Shown here: positions 6,876-16,072 of the stretch, piece by piece | Position numbering within the stretch: the stretch's first letter is position 1 | How the letters are laid out: each line of letters opens with the position of its first letter | From: Betaproteobacteria bacterium | GTDB lineage: Bacteria > Pseudomonadota > Gammaproteobacteria > Burkholderiales > SG8-39 | NCBI GenBank assembly: GCA_029865405.1 | Contig: JAOUGZ010000015.1 | Coordinates: 1 to 17,073 of the forward strand | DNA length: 17,073 bases | Direction of reading: 5' to 3' | Notes under the pieces: generated by a model | What the model was told of the DNA's origin: nothing | Database searches by the model: none | The model's input: the letters and a program-made list of their open reading frames with translations, nothing else | Made by a program: the position numbers and the translations under genes

Positions 6876-7577
6876 CTACAACGTGCGCTGCTGGCCTTCG
6901 ATCCAGGCTTCGGCCTCGGCGCTGATCTGTTTCGCATCCCGGCCCGTGGTGGGAATCGCCGGCCCGATGCGCACGGTCACGTTTCCGGCGCGCTTGAGGA
7001 AGGCGTTGCGCGGCCACAGCCGCCCGGCGTTGTGCGCCACGGGCACCACCGGCACGCCGCACTGCGCCGCGAGCCAGGCGCCGCCCTGCTGGTAGTCGCG
7101 CTTCTCGCCCACGCGTACGCGCGTGCCCTCGGGAAAGATCACCACCCAGAAGCCCTGCGCCAGGCGCTCCTTGCCGCGGCGCGCGATGTCGCGCAGCGCC
7201 GCGCGGCCGTTGGCGCGGTCGATGGCGATCGGGCTCATGAGGGCGAGGCCCCAGCCGAAGAACGGGATCCACAGCAGCTCCTTCTTCAGCACCAGCACCT
7301 GCGGGGGGAAGATGTCCTGGAAGGCGAGCGTCTCCCAGGCCGACTGGTGCTTGGCGAGGATCACCGACGGGTTGGCGGGCAGGTGCTCGCGCCCCTCCAC
7401 CGTCCAGCGGATGCCGCAGAGGGCGCGCGCGAGGCGCACCACCAGGCGCGACCAGCCGGAAATGATGCGATAGCGCACGAGGCGCGGCAGCGGAAAAGTG
7501 GCCAGGGCGATGAGCGCATAGGGCGGCGTGACGGCGACGAGCGCCAGCGCGAACAGCATCGAGCGCACGAGCGTCAT
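6876..7577 (-). CDS. plsC: PlsC-like 1-acyl-sn-glycerol-3-phosphate acyltransferase
   Basis: This family transfers a fatty acyl group to lysophosphatidic acid, giving phosphatidic acid at the inner face of the cytoplasmic membrane. The 233-residue product has one N-terminal hydrophobic segment (about 7-30). Block I, usually HX4D, reads KHQSAWE, that is His77-X4-Glu82, a departure from consensus. Block III is FPEGTR (148-153), followed by QQGGAWLA and VPVVPVAHN (175-183), the usual block IV region. Its ATG overlaps the gmhB stop in ATGA, so translation is probably coupled. Substrate could instead be another lyso-lipid, since LPLAT paralogues are common. The family is certain, the exact acceptor less so. 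Confidence 0.88.
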   Translation of the reverse strand: MTLVRSMLFALALVAVTPPYALIALATFPLPRLVRYRIISGWSRLVVRLARALCGIRWTVEGREHLPANPSVILAKHQSAWETLAFQDIFPPQVLVLKKELLWIPFFGWGLALMSPIAIDRANGRAALRDIARRGKERLAQGFWVVIFPEGTRVRVGEKRDYQQGGAWLAAQCGVPVVPVAHNAGRLWPRNAFLKRAGNVTVRIGPAIPTTGRDAKQISAEAEAWIEGQQRTL

Positions 7578-8107
7578 GGCGCGGTCTTGGCGGCGAACGC
7601 GGCGAGATCGGCGAACACTTCGGTGCCCGGCGGCAGGCCGCCGCCGGCGCGCGTCTTCTTGCCCTTGCCCGTGAGCACCAGCACCGGCCGCGCGCCGACG
7701 GCGGCAGCCGCCTGCAGGTCGCGCAGCGCGTCCCCCACCACCGGCACCCCCGCCAGCGGCGCGTTCATGCGCCGGCCGATCTCCAGCAGCATGCCGGGCT
7801 TGGGCTTTCGGCATGCGCAGCCCGCTTCGTCACTGTGCGGGCAGAAGAAGATGGCATCGATGCGCCCACCCGCCTGGTGCACGGCGCGCTGCATGGCGTC
7901 GTGGATCGCATTGAGGGTGGTCATGTCGAACAGGCCGCGCGCGATGCCCGACTGGTTGGTCGCCACCACCACGCGGTGGCCCGATTGCGTGAGGCGCGCG
8001 ATGGCCTCGAGGCTGCCCTTGATCGGCTTCCACTCGGCAGGCGACTTGATGTGCTGGTCGCTGTCGAGATTGATGGTGCCGTCGCGATCCAACACCACGA
8101 GCTTCAT
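7574..8107 (-). CDS. gmhB: D-glycero-D-manno-heptose 1,7-bisphosphate 7-phosphatase
   Basis: GmhB removes the 7-phosphate from heptose bisphosphate in synthesis of ADP-heptose for the LPS inner core. The 177-residue HAD phosphatase has the nucleophile motif LDRDGTIN (6-13; Asp7 and Asp9), motif II VATNQSG (48-54), CRKPKPG (99-105), and motif IV VGDALRDLQAA (124-134). The zinc site is Cys89-Pro-His91 with Cys97 and Cys99. The loop between the two halves has only five residues, much shorter than in E. coli GmhB and closer to the phosphatase domain of HisB. SPAEWKPIKGSLEAIARL (22-39) is typical of GmhB, and no histidine genes are nearby, so GmhB is preferred to a histidinol-phosphatase. Stop and start codons overlap both neighbours (ATGA with glyS and with plsC). 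Confidence 0.9.
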   Translation of the reverse strand: MKLVVLDRDGTINLDSDQHIKSPAEWKPIKGSLEAIARLTQSGHRVVVATNQSGIARGLFDMTTLNAIHDAMQRAVHQAGGRIDAIFFCPHSDEAGCACRKPKPGMLLEIGRRMNAPLAGVPVVGDALRDLQAAAAVGARPVLVLTGKGKKTRAGGGLPPGTEVFADLAAFAAKTAP

Positions 8108-10173
8108 GCGGCGAGCTTCGAGAGATCCGCAATGCGGTTCATGGTGGCATGCAGGCGGCCGAGGAAGCCGATGCGGTTCAGCTTCACGCGCTCGTCCTTG
8201 TCCATCACCAGTACCTTGTCGAAGAACGCGTCCACCGGCACCTTGAGGGCGGCGAGCGACTTCAGCGCCTCGGTGTACTCGCCCGCCTTGTAGGCGCGCT
8301 CGAACTCGGGCTGGAGGTCGGCAAAGGCGCCGGCCAGCTGCTGCTCCTCGGGCTGGCTGAACAGGCCGGGGTCGAAGTCCGGCGGCACGTCGCCCGCCTG
8401 GCGCAGGATGTTGGCGATGCGCTTGTTGGCCGCGGCGAGGCTCGGCGCCTCGGGCAGCCGGGCGAAGGCGCGCACCGCCTCGAGCTGCCGCGGCACCTGG
8501 TCCAGGCGCACGAACAGGCGGCTGAGGACGGCCTCCACCTCCGTCGCGGCGTAGCCGCGCTCGGCGAGGTAGCCGCGCATGCGCTCCAGCACGAAGGCCT
8601 CCACCGCCTCCTGCGCCTGGCCGATGTCCTTGGGCAGCACGCGGTACGCGGCGCCCACCAGGTCGTGCAGCGACACCGGCAGCGCGCGCTCCACCAGGAT
8701 GCGGATCACGCCCAGGGCCGCGCGGCGCAGGCCGAAGGGATCCTTTTCGCCCGTGGGCGCCTGGCCGATGCCGAAGAAGCCCGCCAGCAGATACAGCTTG
8801 TCGGCGAGCGCCACGGCGCAGCCGACAGGGTCCGGCGGCAGCGGGTCGCCCGCGAAGCGCGGCCGGTAGTGCGACTCGATCGCCTGCGCCACCTCGGCGG
8901 GCTCGCCGTCGTGCAGCGCGTAGTAGCGGCCCATGACGCCCTGCAGCTCGGGGAACTCGCCGACCATGCCGGTCAGCAGGTCCGCCTTGCACAGTTCCGC
9001 GGCGCGCTCGGCGAACGTGTCGTCGGCGCCCAGCGCGCGCGCCACGATGCCGGCGAGGATCTTCATGCGCTGCACGCGGTCGAGCTGGCTGCCCAGCTTG
9101 TGATGGAACACCACGCGCGCGAGCTGCGGCACGCGTTCCTCGAGCCGCAGCTTGCGGTCCTGGTTGTAGAAGAAGCGCGCGTCCTCGAGGCGCGGGCGCA
9201 CCACGCGCTCATTGCCGCCGATGATCGGGCCCGGGTCGTCCACGCGCATGTTCGAGACGATGAGGAACTTCGGCAGCAGCGCGCCGCGCGCGTCGAACAG
9301 GGGAAAGTACTTCTGGTTCTGGCGCATGGTGAGCACCAGGCACTCCTGCGGCACCTCGAGATAGGCCTTGTCGAACGTCCCCAGGTAGACGCTCGGGTGC
9401 TCGACCAGCGCCGTGACCTCCGCCAGCAGGTCGGCGGTCTCGCCGAGCGTGGCGCGCTGCGCCGCGGCGGCGGCGGCGAGCTGGCGCTCGATCTCCGCGC
9501 TGCGCGCTTGGAAATCGGCGAGCACCGAGCCTTCGTCGCGCAGCTGCGCCTCGTAGGACTGCGCGTCGCGCAGCGCGATCCAGCCCTTGGCGAGGAAGCG
9601 GTGGCCGCGCGTGCGCTTGCCGGCGTTGGCGCCGAGCACCGTTCCCGGCACGCGCCGGGCGCCATGCAGCATGACCAGGCCGTGCACCGGGCGCACGAAC
9701 TGCGCCGTGCCTTCGCCCCAGCGCATCATCTTCGCCACCGGCAGCGCCGCGAGCGCGGCTTCGACCTTCGCCGCCAGCACGTCGGCGAGGCGCGCGCCCG
9801 GCAGCGTGCGCTCCACGGCGTAGACGAAACCCTTCGAGGTCTCCAGGCGCATCAGCGTATCGGCCTCGACGCCGAACTTGCGCGCGAACCCGGCCACCGC
9901 CTCGGGCGGCGCCTTGAGCGGCGGCCCCTGCACGCGCTCGCGCACTTCGGCGGCGGCCTCGAGCACGCGCGTGATCGACACCGCGAGGCGCCGCGGCGTG
10001 GCGAAGTAGCGCGCCGTGCTGCCGGCGGCGCGCAGGCCCGCGCTCTCCAGGTCGTTGGTCAGGTGATCGCGGAACGCGCGCGCCAGCCGCTCGAGCGACT
10101 TCGGCGGCAGCTCCTCGGTGAGCAGCTCCACCAGCAGCGTGTCCTCGCGCGCGGCGGCGCTTGCCTTGGCCAC
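8104..10173 (-). CDS. glyS: glycine-tRNA ligase, beta subunit
   Basis: This is the beta subunit of the heterotetrameric bacterial glycyl-tRNA synthetase, needed for tRNA binding and for charging with GlyQ. The 689-residue length equals the E. coli protein. It opens TLLVELLTEELPPKSL (12-27), the family N-terminus, and has TGMVGEFPELQGVMG (401-415) and DPFGLRRAALGVIRIL (478-493), followed by a C-terminal DALR-type anticodon-binding region. An Ala-rich helix ([11 protein letters not shown], about 231-241) is low-complexity but in frame. The start is GTG, four bases after the glyQ stop, and the stop overlaps the gmhB ATG. A long open frame on the opposite strand is a composition artefact. Confidence 0.96.
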   Translation of the reverse strand: MAKASAAAREDTLLVELLTEELPPKSLERLARAFRDHLTNDLESAGLRAAGSTARYFATPRRLAVSITRVLEAAAEVRERVQGPPLKAPPEAVAGFARKFGVEADTLMRLETSKGFVYAVERTLPGARLADVLAAKVEAALAALPVAKMMRWGEGTAQFVRPVHGLVMLHGARRVPGTVLGANAGKRTRGHRFLAKGWIALRDAQSYEAQLRDEGSVLADFQARSAEIERQLAAAAAAQRATLGETADLLAEVTALVEHPSVYLGTFDKAYLEVPQECLVLTMRQNQKYFPLFDARGALLPKFLIVSNMRVDDPGPIIGGNERVVRPRLEDARFFYNQDRKLRLEERVPQLARVVFHHKLGSQLDRVQRMKILAGIVARALGADDTFAERAAELCKADLLTGMVGEFPELQGVMGRYYALHDGEPAEVAQAIESHYRPRFAGDPLPPDPVGCAVALADKLYLLAGFFGIGQAPTGEKDPFGLRRAALGVIRILVERALPVSLHDLVGAAYRVLPKDIGQAQEAVEAFVLERMRGYLAERGYAATEVEAVLSRLFVRLDQVPRQLEAVRAFARLPEAPSLAAANKRIANILRQAGDVPPDFDPGLFSQPEEQQLAGAFADLQPEFERAYKAGEYTEALKSLAALKVPVDAFFDKVLVMDKDERVKLNRIGFLGRLHATMNRIADLSKLAA

Positions 10174-10177
10174 GGCC

Positions 10178-11068
10178 CTAGCGCCCGCCGAGGGTCATCG
10201 GAAAACCCAGGCGCTCGCGCGAGTCGAAGTACGCCTGCGCCACGGCGCGCGCCAGGGCGCGCACGCGCCCGATGTAGGCGGCGCGCTCGGTGACCGAGAT
10301 GGCGCCGCGCGCATCGAGCAGGTTGAAGGCGTGCGAGCATTTCAGGACCATCTCGTACGCGGGCAGCGTGCACTGCGCCTCGACCAGGCGTCGCGCCTCG
10401 GACTCGAACTCGCCGAAGTGCCGCGCGAGGAGCTCGATATTGGCGAGCTCGAAGTTGTAGCGCGACTGCTCGACTTCGTTCTGGTGGTAGACGTCGCCGT
10501 AGCTCACCCCCGGCGTCCACACCAGGTCGAATACCGATTCCTTGCCCTGCAGGTACATCGCCAGGCGCTCCAGGCCGTAGGTGATCTCGCCGAGCACCGG
10601 CTTGCAGGGCAGCGAGCCGACTTCCTGGAAGTAGGTGAACTGCGTGACCTCCATGCCGTCGAGCCACACTTCCCACCCCAGGCCCCAGGCGCCGAGCGTC
10701 GGCGACTCCCAGTCGTCTTCGACGAAGCGGATGTCGTGCTTGCGCGCATCGATGCCGAGCGCGGCGAGCGAGGCGAGATAGCGCTCCTGGATGTCGGCGG
10801 GCGAGGGCTTGAGCGCCACCTGGTACTGGTAATAGTGCTGCAGGCGGTTCGGGTTCTCGCCATAGCGCCCGTCCTTCGGGCGGCGCGAGGGCTGCACGTA
10901 GGCGGCGTTCCAGGGCTCCGGACCGATGGCGCGCAGGAACGTCGCCGTGTGAAACGTCCCGGCGCCCATTTCCATGTCGTAAGGCTGCAGGAGCACGCAG
11001 CCCTGATCGTCCCAGAACCTGGAAAGGCGGCCGATGAGCTGCTGGAACGTGAGCATGCCGAGCGGCAT
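10178..11068 (-). CDS. glyQ: glycine-tRNA ligase, alpha subunit
   Basis: The alpha subunit carries the class II catalytic core that forms glycyl-adenylate. The 296-residue product shows [19 protein letters not shown] (56-74), containing class II motif 2-like arginines, [19 protein letters not shown] (113-131) and [11 protein letters not shown] (141-151). It ends LGFPMTLGG, as glycyl-tRNA synthetase alpha chains do. Two starts are possible: ATG 11068, one base after the lnt stop, or ATG 11056, which gives the MLTFQQL N-terminus I expect for betaproteobacterial GlyQ. Neither has a strong Shine-Dalgarno. No T-box or attenuator was seen; it appears to be co-transcribed with lnt and glyS. Confidence 0.96.
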   Translation of the reverse strand: MPLGMLTFQQLIGRLSRFWDDQGCVLLQPYDMEMGAGTFHTATFLRAIGPEPWNAAYVQPSRRPKDGRYGENPNRLQHYYQYQVALKPSPADIQERYLASLAALGIDARKHDIRFVEDDWESPTLGAWGLGWEVWLDGMEVTQFTYFQEVGSLPCKPVLGEITYGLERLAMYLQGKESVFDLVWTPGVSYGDVYHQNEVEQSRYNFELANIELLARHFGEFESEARRLVEAQCTLPAYEMVLKCSHAFNLLDARGAISVTERAAYIGRVRALARAVAQAYFDSRERLGFPMTLGGR

Positions 11069-11069
11069 C

Positions 11070-12533
11070 TTACCGGCTGCGCAAGCGCAGCGCGAAGAGC
11101 GCGAGCAGCGCCGCGCACAGCGCGAGCGCGGGCCAGTCGCCGTAACGCACGTAGGGCGTGGCGCCGGCGTAACCCTGCACCTCGAGCTCGAGCCGGCCTT
11201 CGGCGAAGGGCGGCAGCTGCGCGCGCACGCGGCCGTCGCGGTCGATCGCCGCCGTGAGGCCCGTGTTGGTCGCGGCGAGGTGCATGCGGCCGGTCTCGAG
11301 GGCGCGCGCCCGCGCGATCTGCAGGTGCTGCGCCGGCGCGAGCGAGTCGCCGAACCATGCGACGTTGGAGACGTTGACGAGCAGCGTCGCCATGGGGAGC
11401 TGGCGGATGAGCTCGGCGCCGTAGGCGTCCTCGTAGCAGATGTTGGCGGCGATGCGCTGGCCGGCGACTTCCAGCGGGCGCGGGCGCGCGGGCCCGCGCG
11501 AGAAATCGGCGAGCGGGATCGAGAGCGCGCGCACCGCCCAGCCGAAGCCCGGCGGCACGAACTCACCGAAGGGCACGAGGTGCGACTTGTAGTAGAGCTG
11601 GCGCGGCGATACGCCGAGCGAGAGCACCGCGTTGTAGTACTCGCCGGGCGCGATGCGCACCGGCACCCCGAGCAGCAGGTCGCCGTCGTTCCCCTTCGCC
11701 GCGGCCTCGAGGCGCGCGAGGTAGGCGGGGTCGACGCTGTCGAGCATGCGCGGCAGCGCCGTCTCCGGCATGACGATGAGCCGCGCGCGGCTCGCCTCGG
11801 CCAGGCGCGCGTAGGTTTCCAGCGTGCGCGCGTAGCGCAGCGGGTCGAACTTCAGGTCCTGCGGCACGTTGCCCTGCAGCACGCTCGCCGTGAACGGGGC
11901 CCCGGCCGGGACCGTCCAGTGCACGTCGCGCAGCACGGCGCCGCCGACGCCGATGACGGCGAACGCGGCGGCGGCCGCCCAGCGCGCCTGGCCGAGCGCC
12001 ACGCACCACAGCAGCCCCGCGCACGCCGCGACGGCGAACGACGCGCCGTAGGCGCCGCCGAGCGGTGCATAGCCCGCGAGCGGCGTGTCGACGACGGCGC
12101 TGCCGAGCGTGAGCCACGGAAATCCGGTGAACAGCGTCGCGCGCAGCCATTCGCCGAGCGTCCAGCAGGCGGGGATGACGAGCGCGGCGCGCAGCGCGTG
12201 CGGCGCGCGCAGCTTCGCCTGCGCCCAGCCGGCGAGCGCGGGGTACAGCGAGAGAAAGGCGCAGAAGGCGAGCGTGGCGAAGGCGGCGAGCGGCGCCGGC
12301 AGGGCGCCGAAGCGATGCAGGCTGACGTAGACCCACGACACGCCGGCGAGAAACAGGCCCAGGCCGAAGACGAAGCCGAGCCATGCCGCCGCGCGCGCGC
12401 TGCGCGCCGTGATCCACAGGTGCACGAGCACCGCCAGCGCGACGAGCGCGAGCGGCAGCAGGTCGAACGGCGAGAACGCCAGCACCGTCGCCGCGCCGGC
12501 GAGGAACGCGACGAGCGGGCGGCGGTGCTTCAC
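11070..12533 (-). CDS. lnt: apolipoprotein N-acyltransferase
   Basis: Lnt adds the third acyl chain to the N-terminal cysteine of lipoproteins in the inner membrane, after Lgt and LspA, allowing Lol sorting. The 487-residue protein has hydrophobic segments across residues 8-200 and a last one near 468-484. Between them lies a periplasmic nitrilase-like domain with the complete triad Glu257 (VMPETALP), Lys316 ([12 protein letters not shown]) and Cys366 (NICYEDAYG). The start is GTG in GTGA, overlapping the corC stop by four bases, a common corC-lnt arrangement. It would mature lipoproteins such as the SodC predicted in this window. A 16-bp GC palindrome (11485-11500) lies in its coding sequence. 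Confidence 0.96.
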   Translation of the reverse strand: MKHRRPLVAFLAGAATVLAFSPFDLLPLALVALAVLVHLWITARSARAAAWLGFVFGLGLFLAGVSWVYVSLHRFGALPAPLAAFATLAFCAFLSLYPALAGWAQAKLRAPHALRAALVIPACWTLGEWLRATLFTGFPWLTLGSAVVDTPLAGYAPLGGAYGASFAVAACAGLLWCVALGQARWAAAAAFAVIGVGGAVLRDVHWTVPAGAPFTASVLQGNVPQDLKFDPLRYARTLETYARLAEASRARLIVMPETALPRMLDSVDPAYLARLEAAAKGNDGDLLLGVPVRIAPGEYYNAVLSLGVSPRQLYYKSHLVPFGEFVPPGFGWAVRALSIPLADFSRGPARPRPLEVAGQRIAANICYEDAYGAELIRQLPMATLLVNVSNVAWFGDSLAPAQHLQIARARALETGRMHLAATNTGLTAAIDRDGRVRAQLPPFAEGRLELEVQGYAGATPYVRYGDWPALALCAALLALFALRLRSR

Positions 12534-13351
12534 TTCGGCTTGTCGACGAGCAGCGTGTACACGCGCCGGCTGTCGGCGCGCAGCACCTGGATCTTGAGGC
12601 CGTCCACGGCGAGCGACTCGCCGCGCCGCGGCACGCGCCCGAGCTGCGCGATCACCAGCCCGGCCACGGTGTCGTGCTCCTGGTCGGAAAAGCGCGTGCC
12701 GAAGGCGGCGTTGAAGTCGGCGATCTGCGTGAGCGCCTTGACGCGGTAGCGGCCGCTCGACTCGAGCAGGATGTTGTCGCTCGCCTCGTCGAAGTCGTAC
12801 TCGTCCTCGATGTCGCCGACGATCTGCTCGAGCACGTCCTCGATGGTCACCAGGCCCGCCACGCCGCCGTACTCGTCGACCACGATCGCCATGTGGTTGC
12901 GGCTGGCGCGGAACTCGCGCAGCAGCACGTTCAGGCGCTTGGACTCGGGCACGAACACCGCCGGGCGCAGCATCTCGCGCACGTTGAACTCCTCTTCGCC
13001 CGCGTAATGCCGCAGCAGGTCCTTGGCGAGCAGGATGCCGATGACGTCGTCGCGGTTCTGGTCGATCACCGGAAAGCGCGAGTGCGCGGTGGAGATGACC
13101 TGGGTGATGAAGTCCTCGACTTTCTGGTGGATGTCGATGACGTCCATCTGCGCCCGCGGGATCATGATGTCGCGCACCGGCATCTCCGAGACCGTGAGCG
13201 CACCCTCGATCATGGTGAGCGCGTCGGCGTCGAGCAGATTGCGCTGGTAGGCCGAGCGCAGCAGCGCGAGGAGCTGCGCGCGGTCTTCGGGCTCGCGCAG
13301 GATGAGCGAGGACAGGCGCTCGAGCAGGCTGGGTCGGGAGGCGTCGGTCAT
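12530..13351 (-). CDS. corC: CorC/HlyC-family CBS-domain protein
   Basis: CorC-type proteins are soluble CBS-pair proteins implicated in magnesium and cobalt efflux; the mechanism is not settled. The 273-residue product has two CBS repeats, about 62-115 (RDIMIPRAQMDVI) and 125-185 (including VVDEYGGVAGLVTIEDVLEQIVGDI), and a C-terminal CorC_HlyC domain (about 195-272). No DUF21 transmembrane domain is present, which fits the short CorC class rather than the CorB membrane proteins. It begins at ATG 13351, ten bases after the ybeY stop, and overlaps lnt by four bases. The ybeY-corC-lnt order is widely conserved in proteobacteria. Confidence 0.92.
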   Translation of the reverse strand: MTDASRPSLLERLSSLILREPEDRAQLLALLRSAYQRNLLDADALTMIEGALTVSEMPVRDIMIPRAQMDVIDIHQKVEDFITQVISTAHSRFPVIDQNRDDVIGILLAKDLLRHYAGEEEFNVREMLRPAVFVPESKRLNVLLREFRASRNHMAIVVDEYGGVAGLVTIEDVLEQIVGDIEDEYDFDEASDNILLESSGRYRVKALTQIADFNAAFGTRFSDQEHDTVAGLVIAQLGRVPRRGESLAVDGLKIQVLRADSRRVYTLLVDKPK

Positions 13352-13361
13352 GCGGGACGGC

Positions 13362-13763
13362 TCATTCTACCGTGTAGGGGTCGCCGAACCCGAGGCGCGC
13401 GAGGAGCAATGTCTCGCGCCGCTCCATGCGCCGCGCGTCCGCGGCGCGCGCGTGCCCGAGGCCGCGCAGGTGCAGCATGCCGTGCACGACCAGGTGCGCG
13501 TAGTGCGCGGCGAGCGTCTTGCCCTGCGCGCGCGCTTCGCGTGCGATGACCGGATGGCACAGGACCACGTCGCCGTGCGATCTGGAATACGCGAAGGACA
13601 GGACATTGGTGGCGCAGTCGCGCTTGCGGAACGCGCGGTTGAGCCGCCGCGCCTCGGCGGCCCCGACCACGCGCAGCGTCACCTCGGCGCCCGCGCGCGC
13701 CGCGGCGCGCGCCCACGTTCGCAGGCGCGCCGCCGACGGCGCGCCGCGCACCGTGCGCTGCAC
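13362..13763 (-). CDS. ybeY: rRNA maturation factor / endoribonuclease YbeY
   Basis: YbeY is a zinc-dependent endoribonuclease acting in 16S rRNA 3' maturation and ribosome quality control. From GTG 13763 the product has 133 residues. It has LNRAFRKRDCATNVLSFAY (41-59), the conserved substrate-groove segment, and the zinc motif HGMLHLRGLGH with His94, His98 and His104 at the canonical spacing. The usual GYDH reads GLGH, so the conserved Asp before the third ligand is a Gly. The protein is shorter at its N-terminus than E. coli YbeY. Other possible starts are GTG 13751 or an ATG inside phoH; the gap to the phoH stop is seven bases. Family assignment rests on the motifs plus the phoH-ybeY-corC order. 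Confidence 0.9.
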   Translation of the reverse strand: MQRTVRGAPSAARLRTWARAAARAGAEVTLRVVGAAEARRLNRAFRKRDCATNVLSFAYSRSHGDVVLCHPVIAREARAQGKTLAAHYAHLVVHGMLHLRGLGHARAADARRMERRETLLLARLGFGDPYTVE

Positions 13764-13770
13764 CGTGACG

Positions 13771-14733
13771 CTACTTCGTCGGCGGCGTTTCGGCGTGCTT
13801 CTCGTACGCATCGATGATGCGCGCCACCAGCGGATGGCGCACCACGTCGGCGGCGCTGAAGTCGGTGAAGGCGATGCCGCGGACGTCGGCGAGGATGCGC
13901 CGCGCTTCGATGAGGCCGCTCTTCTGGCCGCGCGCCAGGTCGATCTGCGTGACGTCACCGTTCACCACGGCCTTGGCGCCGAAGCCGATGCGCGTGAGGA
14001 ACATCTTCATCTGCTCGGGCGTGGTGTTCTGCGCCTCGTCGAGGATGACGAAGGCGTGGTTCAGCGTGCGCCCGCGCATGTAGGCGAGCGGCGCGAGCTC
14101 GATGGTGCCGCGCTCGAGGAGCTTGCCGACCTTGTCGAAGCCCATCAGGTCGTAGAGCGCGTCGTACAGCGGCCGCAGATAGGGATCGACCTTTTGCGCC
14201 AGGTCCCCGGGGAGGAACCCCAGGCGCTCGCCCGCCTCGACCGCGGGCCGCACCAGGACGATGCGCTTCACCTTGTCGCGCTCCAGCGCGTCCACGGCGC
14301 AGGCCACCGCCAGATAGGTCTTGCCGGTGCCCGCCGGGCCGACGCCGAAGGTGATGTCGTGCGCGACGATCTGCTCGATGTACTGCACCTGGCGCGGCGT
14401 GCGCCCGTGCAGGTCGGCGCGGCGCGTGAGCAGCGCCGGGCCGGGCTCGTCGGGCTCGGGCGGCCGGCCCCGCGCCAGCTCGGCGAGGCCGAGCTGCACG
14501 TCGTCCAGGCTCAGCTCGTCGACGGCCTTGTCGTAGAAATGCTCGAGCGCGCGCGCCGCGCGCTCGGCCTGCCGCGGCTCGCCGCGCACCGTGAAGCGCG
14601 CGCCGCGCCGCGCGATGGCCACGTCGAGCGCCGACTCGATCTGCCGCAGGTTGGCGTCGAGCGCGCCGCACAGGCGCGCCAGGCGCAGGTTGTCCACCGG
14701 GTCGAGGCGAACTTCGACCGGCTTGCTAGGCAT
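13771..14733 (-). CDS. PhoH-like ATPase (PhoL/YbeZ family)
   Basis: This is a cytoplasmic P-loop ATPase of the PhoH family, in the ybeZ position beside ybeY, where a role in RNA metabolism has been proposed. The 320-residue product has an N-terminal KH-like/PhoH N-region (about 1-90), then [12 protein letters not shown] (111-122), Walker A GPAGTGKT (132-139), [19 protein letters not shown] (160-178) and Walker [10 protein letters not shown] (228-236), then [11 protein letters not shown] (256-266). I prefer ATG 14733, which overlaps the miaB stop region by eight bases. A GTG at 14748 adds five residues and is a fair alternative. Despite the name, no phosphate box or phosphate regulation is visible. 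Confidence 0.93.
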   Translation of the reverse strand: MPSKPVEVRLDPVDNLRLARLCGALDANLRQIESALDVAIARRGARFTVRGEPRQAERAARALEHFYDKAVDELSLDDVQLGLAELARGRPPEPDEPGPALLTRRADLHGRTPRQVQYIEQIVAHDITFGVGPAGTGKTYLAVACAVDALERDKVKRIVLVRPAVEAGERLGFLPGDLAQKVDPYLRPLYDALYDLMGFDKVGKLLERGTIELAPLAYMRGRTLNHAFVILDEAQNTTPEQMKMFLTRIGFGAKAVVNGDVTQIDLARGQKSGLIEARRILADVRGIAFTDFSAADVVRHPLVARIIDAYEKHAETPPTK

Positions 14734-16051
14734 CCAGCCGTTCGCCACGCAGCGAGTGCGTGAGCGCCGCCGTGACGCGCACGTCGACGAAGGTCCCGGC
14801 CAGCGCCGCGGGGGCGCGGAAATTCACCACGCGGTTGTTGCCGGTGCGCCCGGCGAGCTCGCGCGCGTCCTTGTGCGAAGGGCCTTCGACGAGCACGCGC
14901 TCGACGCCGCCGACCATGGCCTCGCTCACCGCGCGCGCCTGCGCATCGAGCAGCGCCTGCAGGCGCTGCAGCCGCTCGAGCTTCTCTTCGCGCGGCGTCG
15001 CATCGGCGAGCTCGGCGGCCGGCGTGCCCGGCCGCGGGCTGTAGAGGAAGGAAAAGGAGCCGTCGAACGCGAGCTCCTGCGCCAGCTGCAGCGTGGCCGC
15101 GAAATCCGCCTCGCGCTCGCCGGGGAAGCCGACGATGAAGTCCGAGGTCAGGCTGATCCCGGGCCGGGCCTTTCGCAGGCGGCGCGCGATCGAGCGGTAC
15201 TCGAGCGCCGAGTAGCCGCGCTTCATCGCGGCGAGCACCCGGTCCGCGCCCGACTGCACCGGCAGGTGCACGTGCGGCGCGAGCTGCGGCAGCTCCGCGT
15301 GCACGTCGATCAGGCGCTGCGTGAACTCGCGCGGGTGCGACGTGGTGTAGCGGATGCGCTCCAGGCCGTCGATCTCGGCGACGTAGCGCAGCAGCTCGGC
15401 GAAATCGGCCGGCGCGCCGCCGATGTCGCCGCGCCACGCGTTCACGTTCTGGCCGAGGAGCGTCACTTCACGCACGCCGCGCCCGGCCAGCGCCGCCAGC
15501 TCGCGCACCACGTCGGCGAAGGGCCGCGACACCTCCTCGCCGCGCGTGTAGGGGACGACGCAGAAGCTGCAGTACTTGCTGCAGCCTTCCATGATGGAGA
15601 CGAAGGCGCTGGCGCCGGTTTCGCGCGGCGCGGGCACGCGGTCGAATTTCTCGATCTCCGGAAAGCTCACGTCGACCTGCGCCTCGCCGCTCGCGCGCCG
15701 GCGCGCGAGCAGCGCCGGCAGCCGGTGCAGCGTCTGCGGGCCGAACACCACGTCGACGAAGGGGGCGCGCGCGACGATGGCGGCGCCCTCCTGGCTCGCG
15801 ACGCAGCCGCCGACGGCGATCATGAGCCGGGGGTTCTCGCGCTTGAGGTGACGCACGCGCCCGAGGTCGGAGAACACCTTCTCCTGCGCCTTCTCGCGCA
15901 CCGAGCAGGTGTTGAAGACGATGACGTCGGCTTCGTCGGGGCGCGCCGCCGGCGCGAGCCCTTCGGCGTCGGCGAGCACGCCGGCAATCATGGCCGAATC
16001 GGCCTCGTTCATCTGGCAGCCGTAGGTGCGCAGGTAGAGCTTGCCGCTCAT
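14726..16051 (-). CDS. miaB: tRNA-2-methylthio-N6-isopentenyladenosine37 synthase MiaB
   Basis: MiaB is a radical-SAM methylthiotransferase that converts i6A37 to ms2i6A37 in tRNAs reading codons that begin with U. The 441-residue product has the three N-terminal cluster cysteines Cys12 (YGCQMN), Cys49 (NTCSVRE) and Cys83 (GGCVASQ). The radical-SAM motif CSKYCSFC gives Cys157, Cys161 and Cys164, followed by VPYTRG. A C-terminal TRAM domain ends the protein. The ATG at 16051 opens [15 protein letters not shown]; an in-frame ATG at 16105 lies inside the antisense of the tRNA T-arm and was rejected. The 21 bases between the tRNA 3' end and the ATG are pyrimidine-rich with no Shine-Dalgarno, so the message probably starts from tRNA 3' processing. 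Confidence 0.96.
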   Translation of the reverse strand: MSGKLYLRTYGCQMNEADSAMIAGVLADAEGLAPAARPDEADVIVFNTCSVREKAQEKVFSDLGRVRHLKRENPRLMIAVGGCVASQEGAAIVARAPFVDVVFGPQTLHRLPALLARRRASGEAQVDVSFPEIEKFDRVPAPRETGASAFVSIMEGCSKYCSFCVVPYTRGEEVSRPFADVVRELAALAGRGVREVTLLGQNVNAWRGDIGGAPADFAELLRYVAEIDGLERIRYTTSHPREFTQRLIDVHAELPQLAPHVHLPVQSGADRVLAAMKRGYSALEYRSIARRLRKARPGISLTSDFIVGFPGEREADFAATLQLAQELAFDGSFSFLYSPRPGTPAAELADATPREEKLERLQRLQALLDAQARAVSEAMVGGVERVLVEGPSHKDARELAGRTGNNRVVNFRAPAALAGTFVDVRVTAALTHSLRGERLDA

Positions 16052-16072
16052 CGGTCGGCGGGAGAAAGGGGG

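Noticed and set aside
8149..10293. 714-codon open frame on the plus strand opposite glyS
   Set aside because: Low-complexity His/Arg/Gln/Leu-rich translation, full overlap with a canonical 689-residue GlyS, and no recognisable motif: a GC shadow.
11034..12749. 571-codon open frame on the plus strand opposite lnt
   Set aside because: Extremely Arg/Glu/Ala-rich translation with no family features, antisense to a complete Lnt with intact catalytic triad.
13771..14733. Phosphate-regulon role suggested by the PhoH name
   Set aside because: No Pho box or phosphate genes are present. The context (ybeY, miaB) fits the ybeZ-type RNA-linked member.
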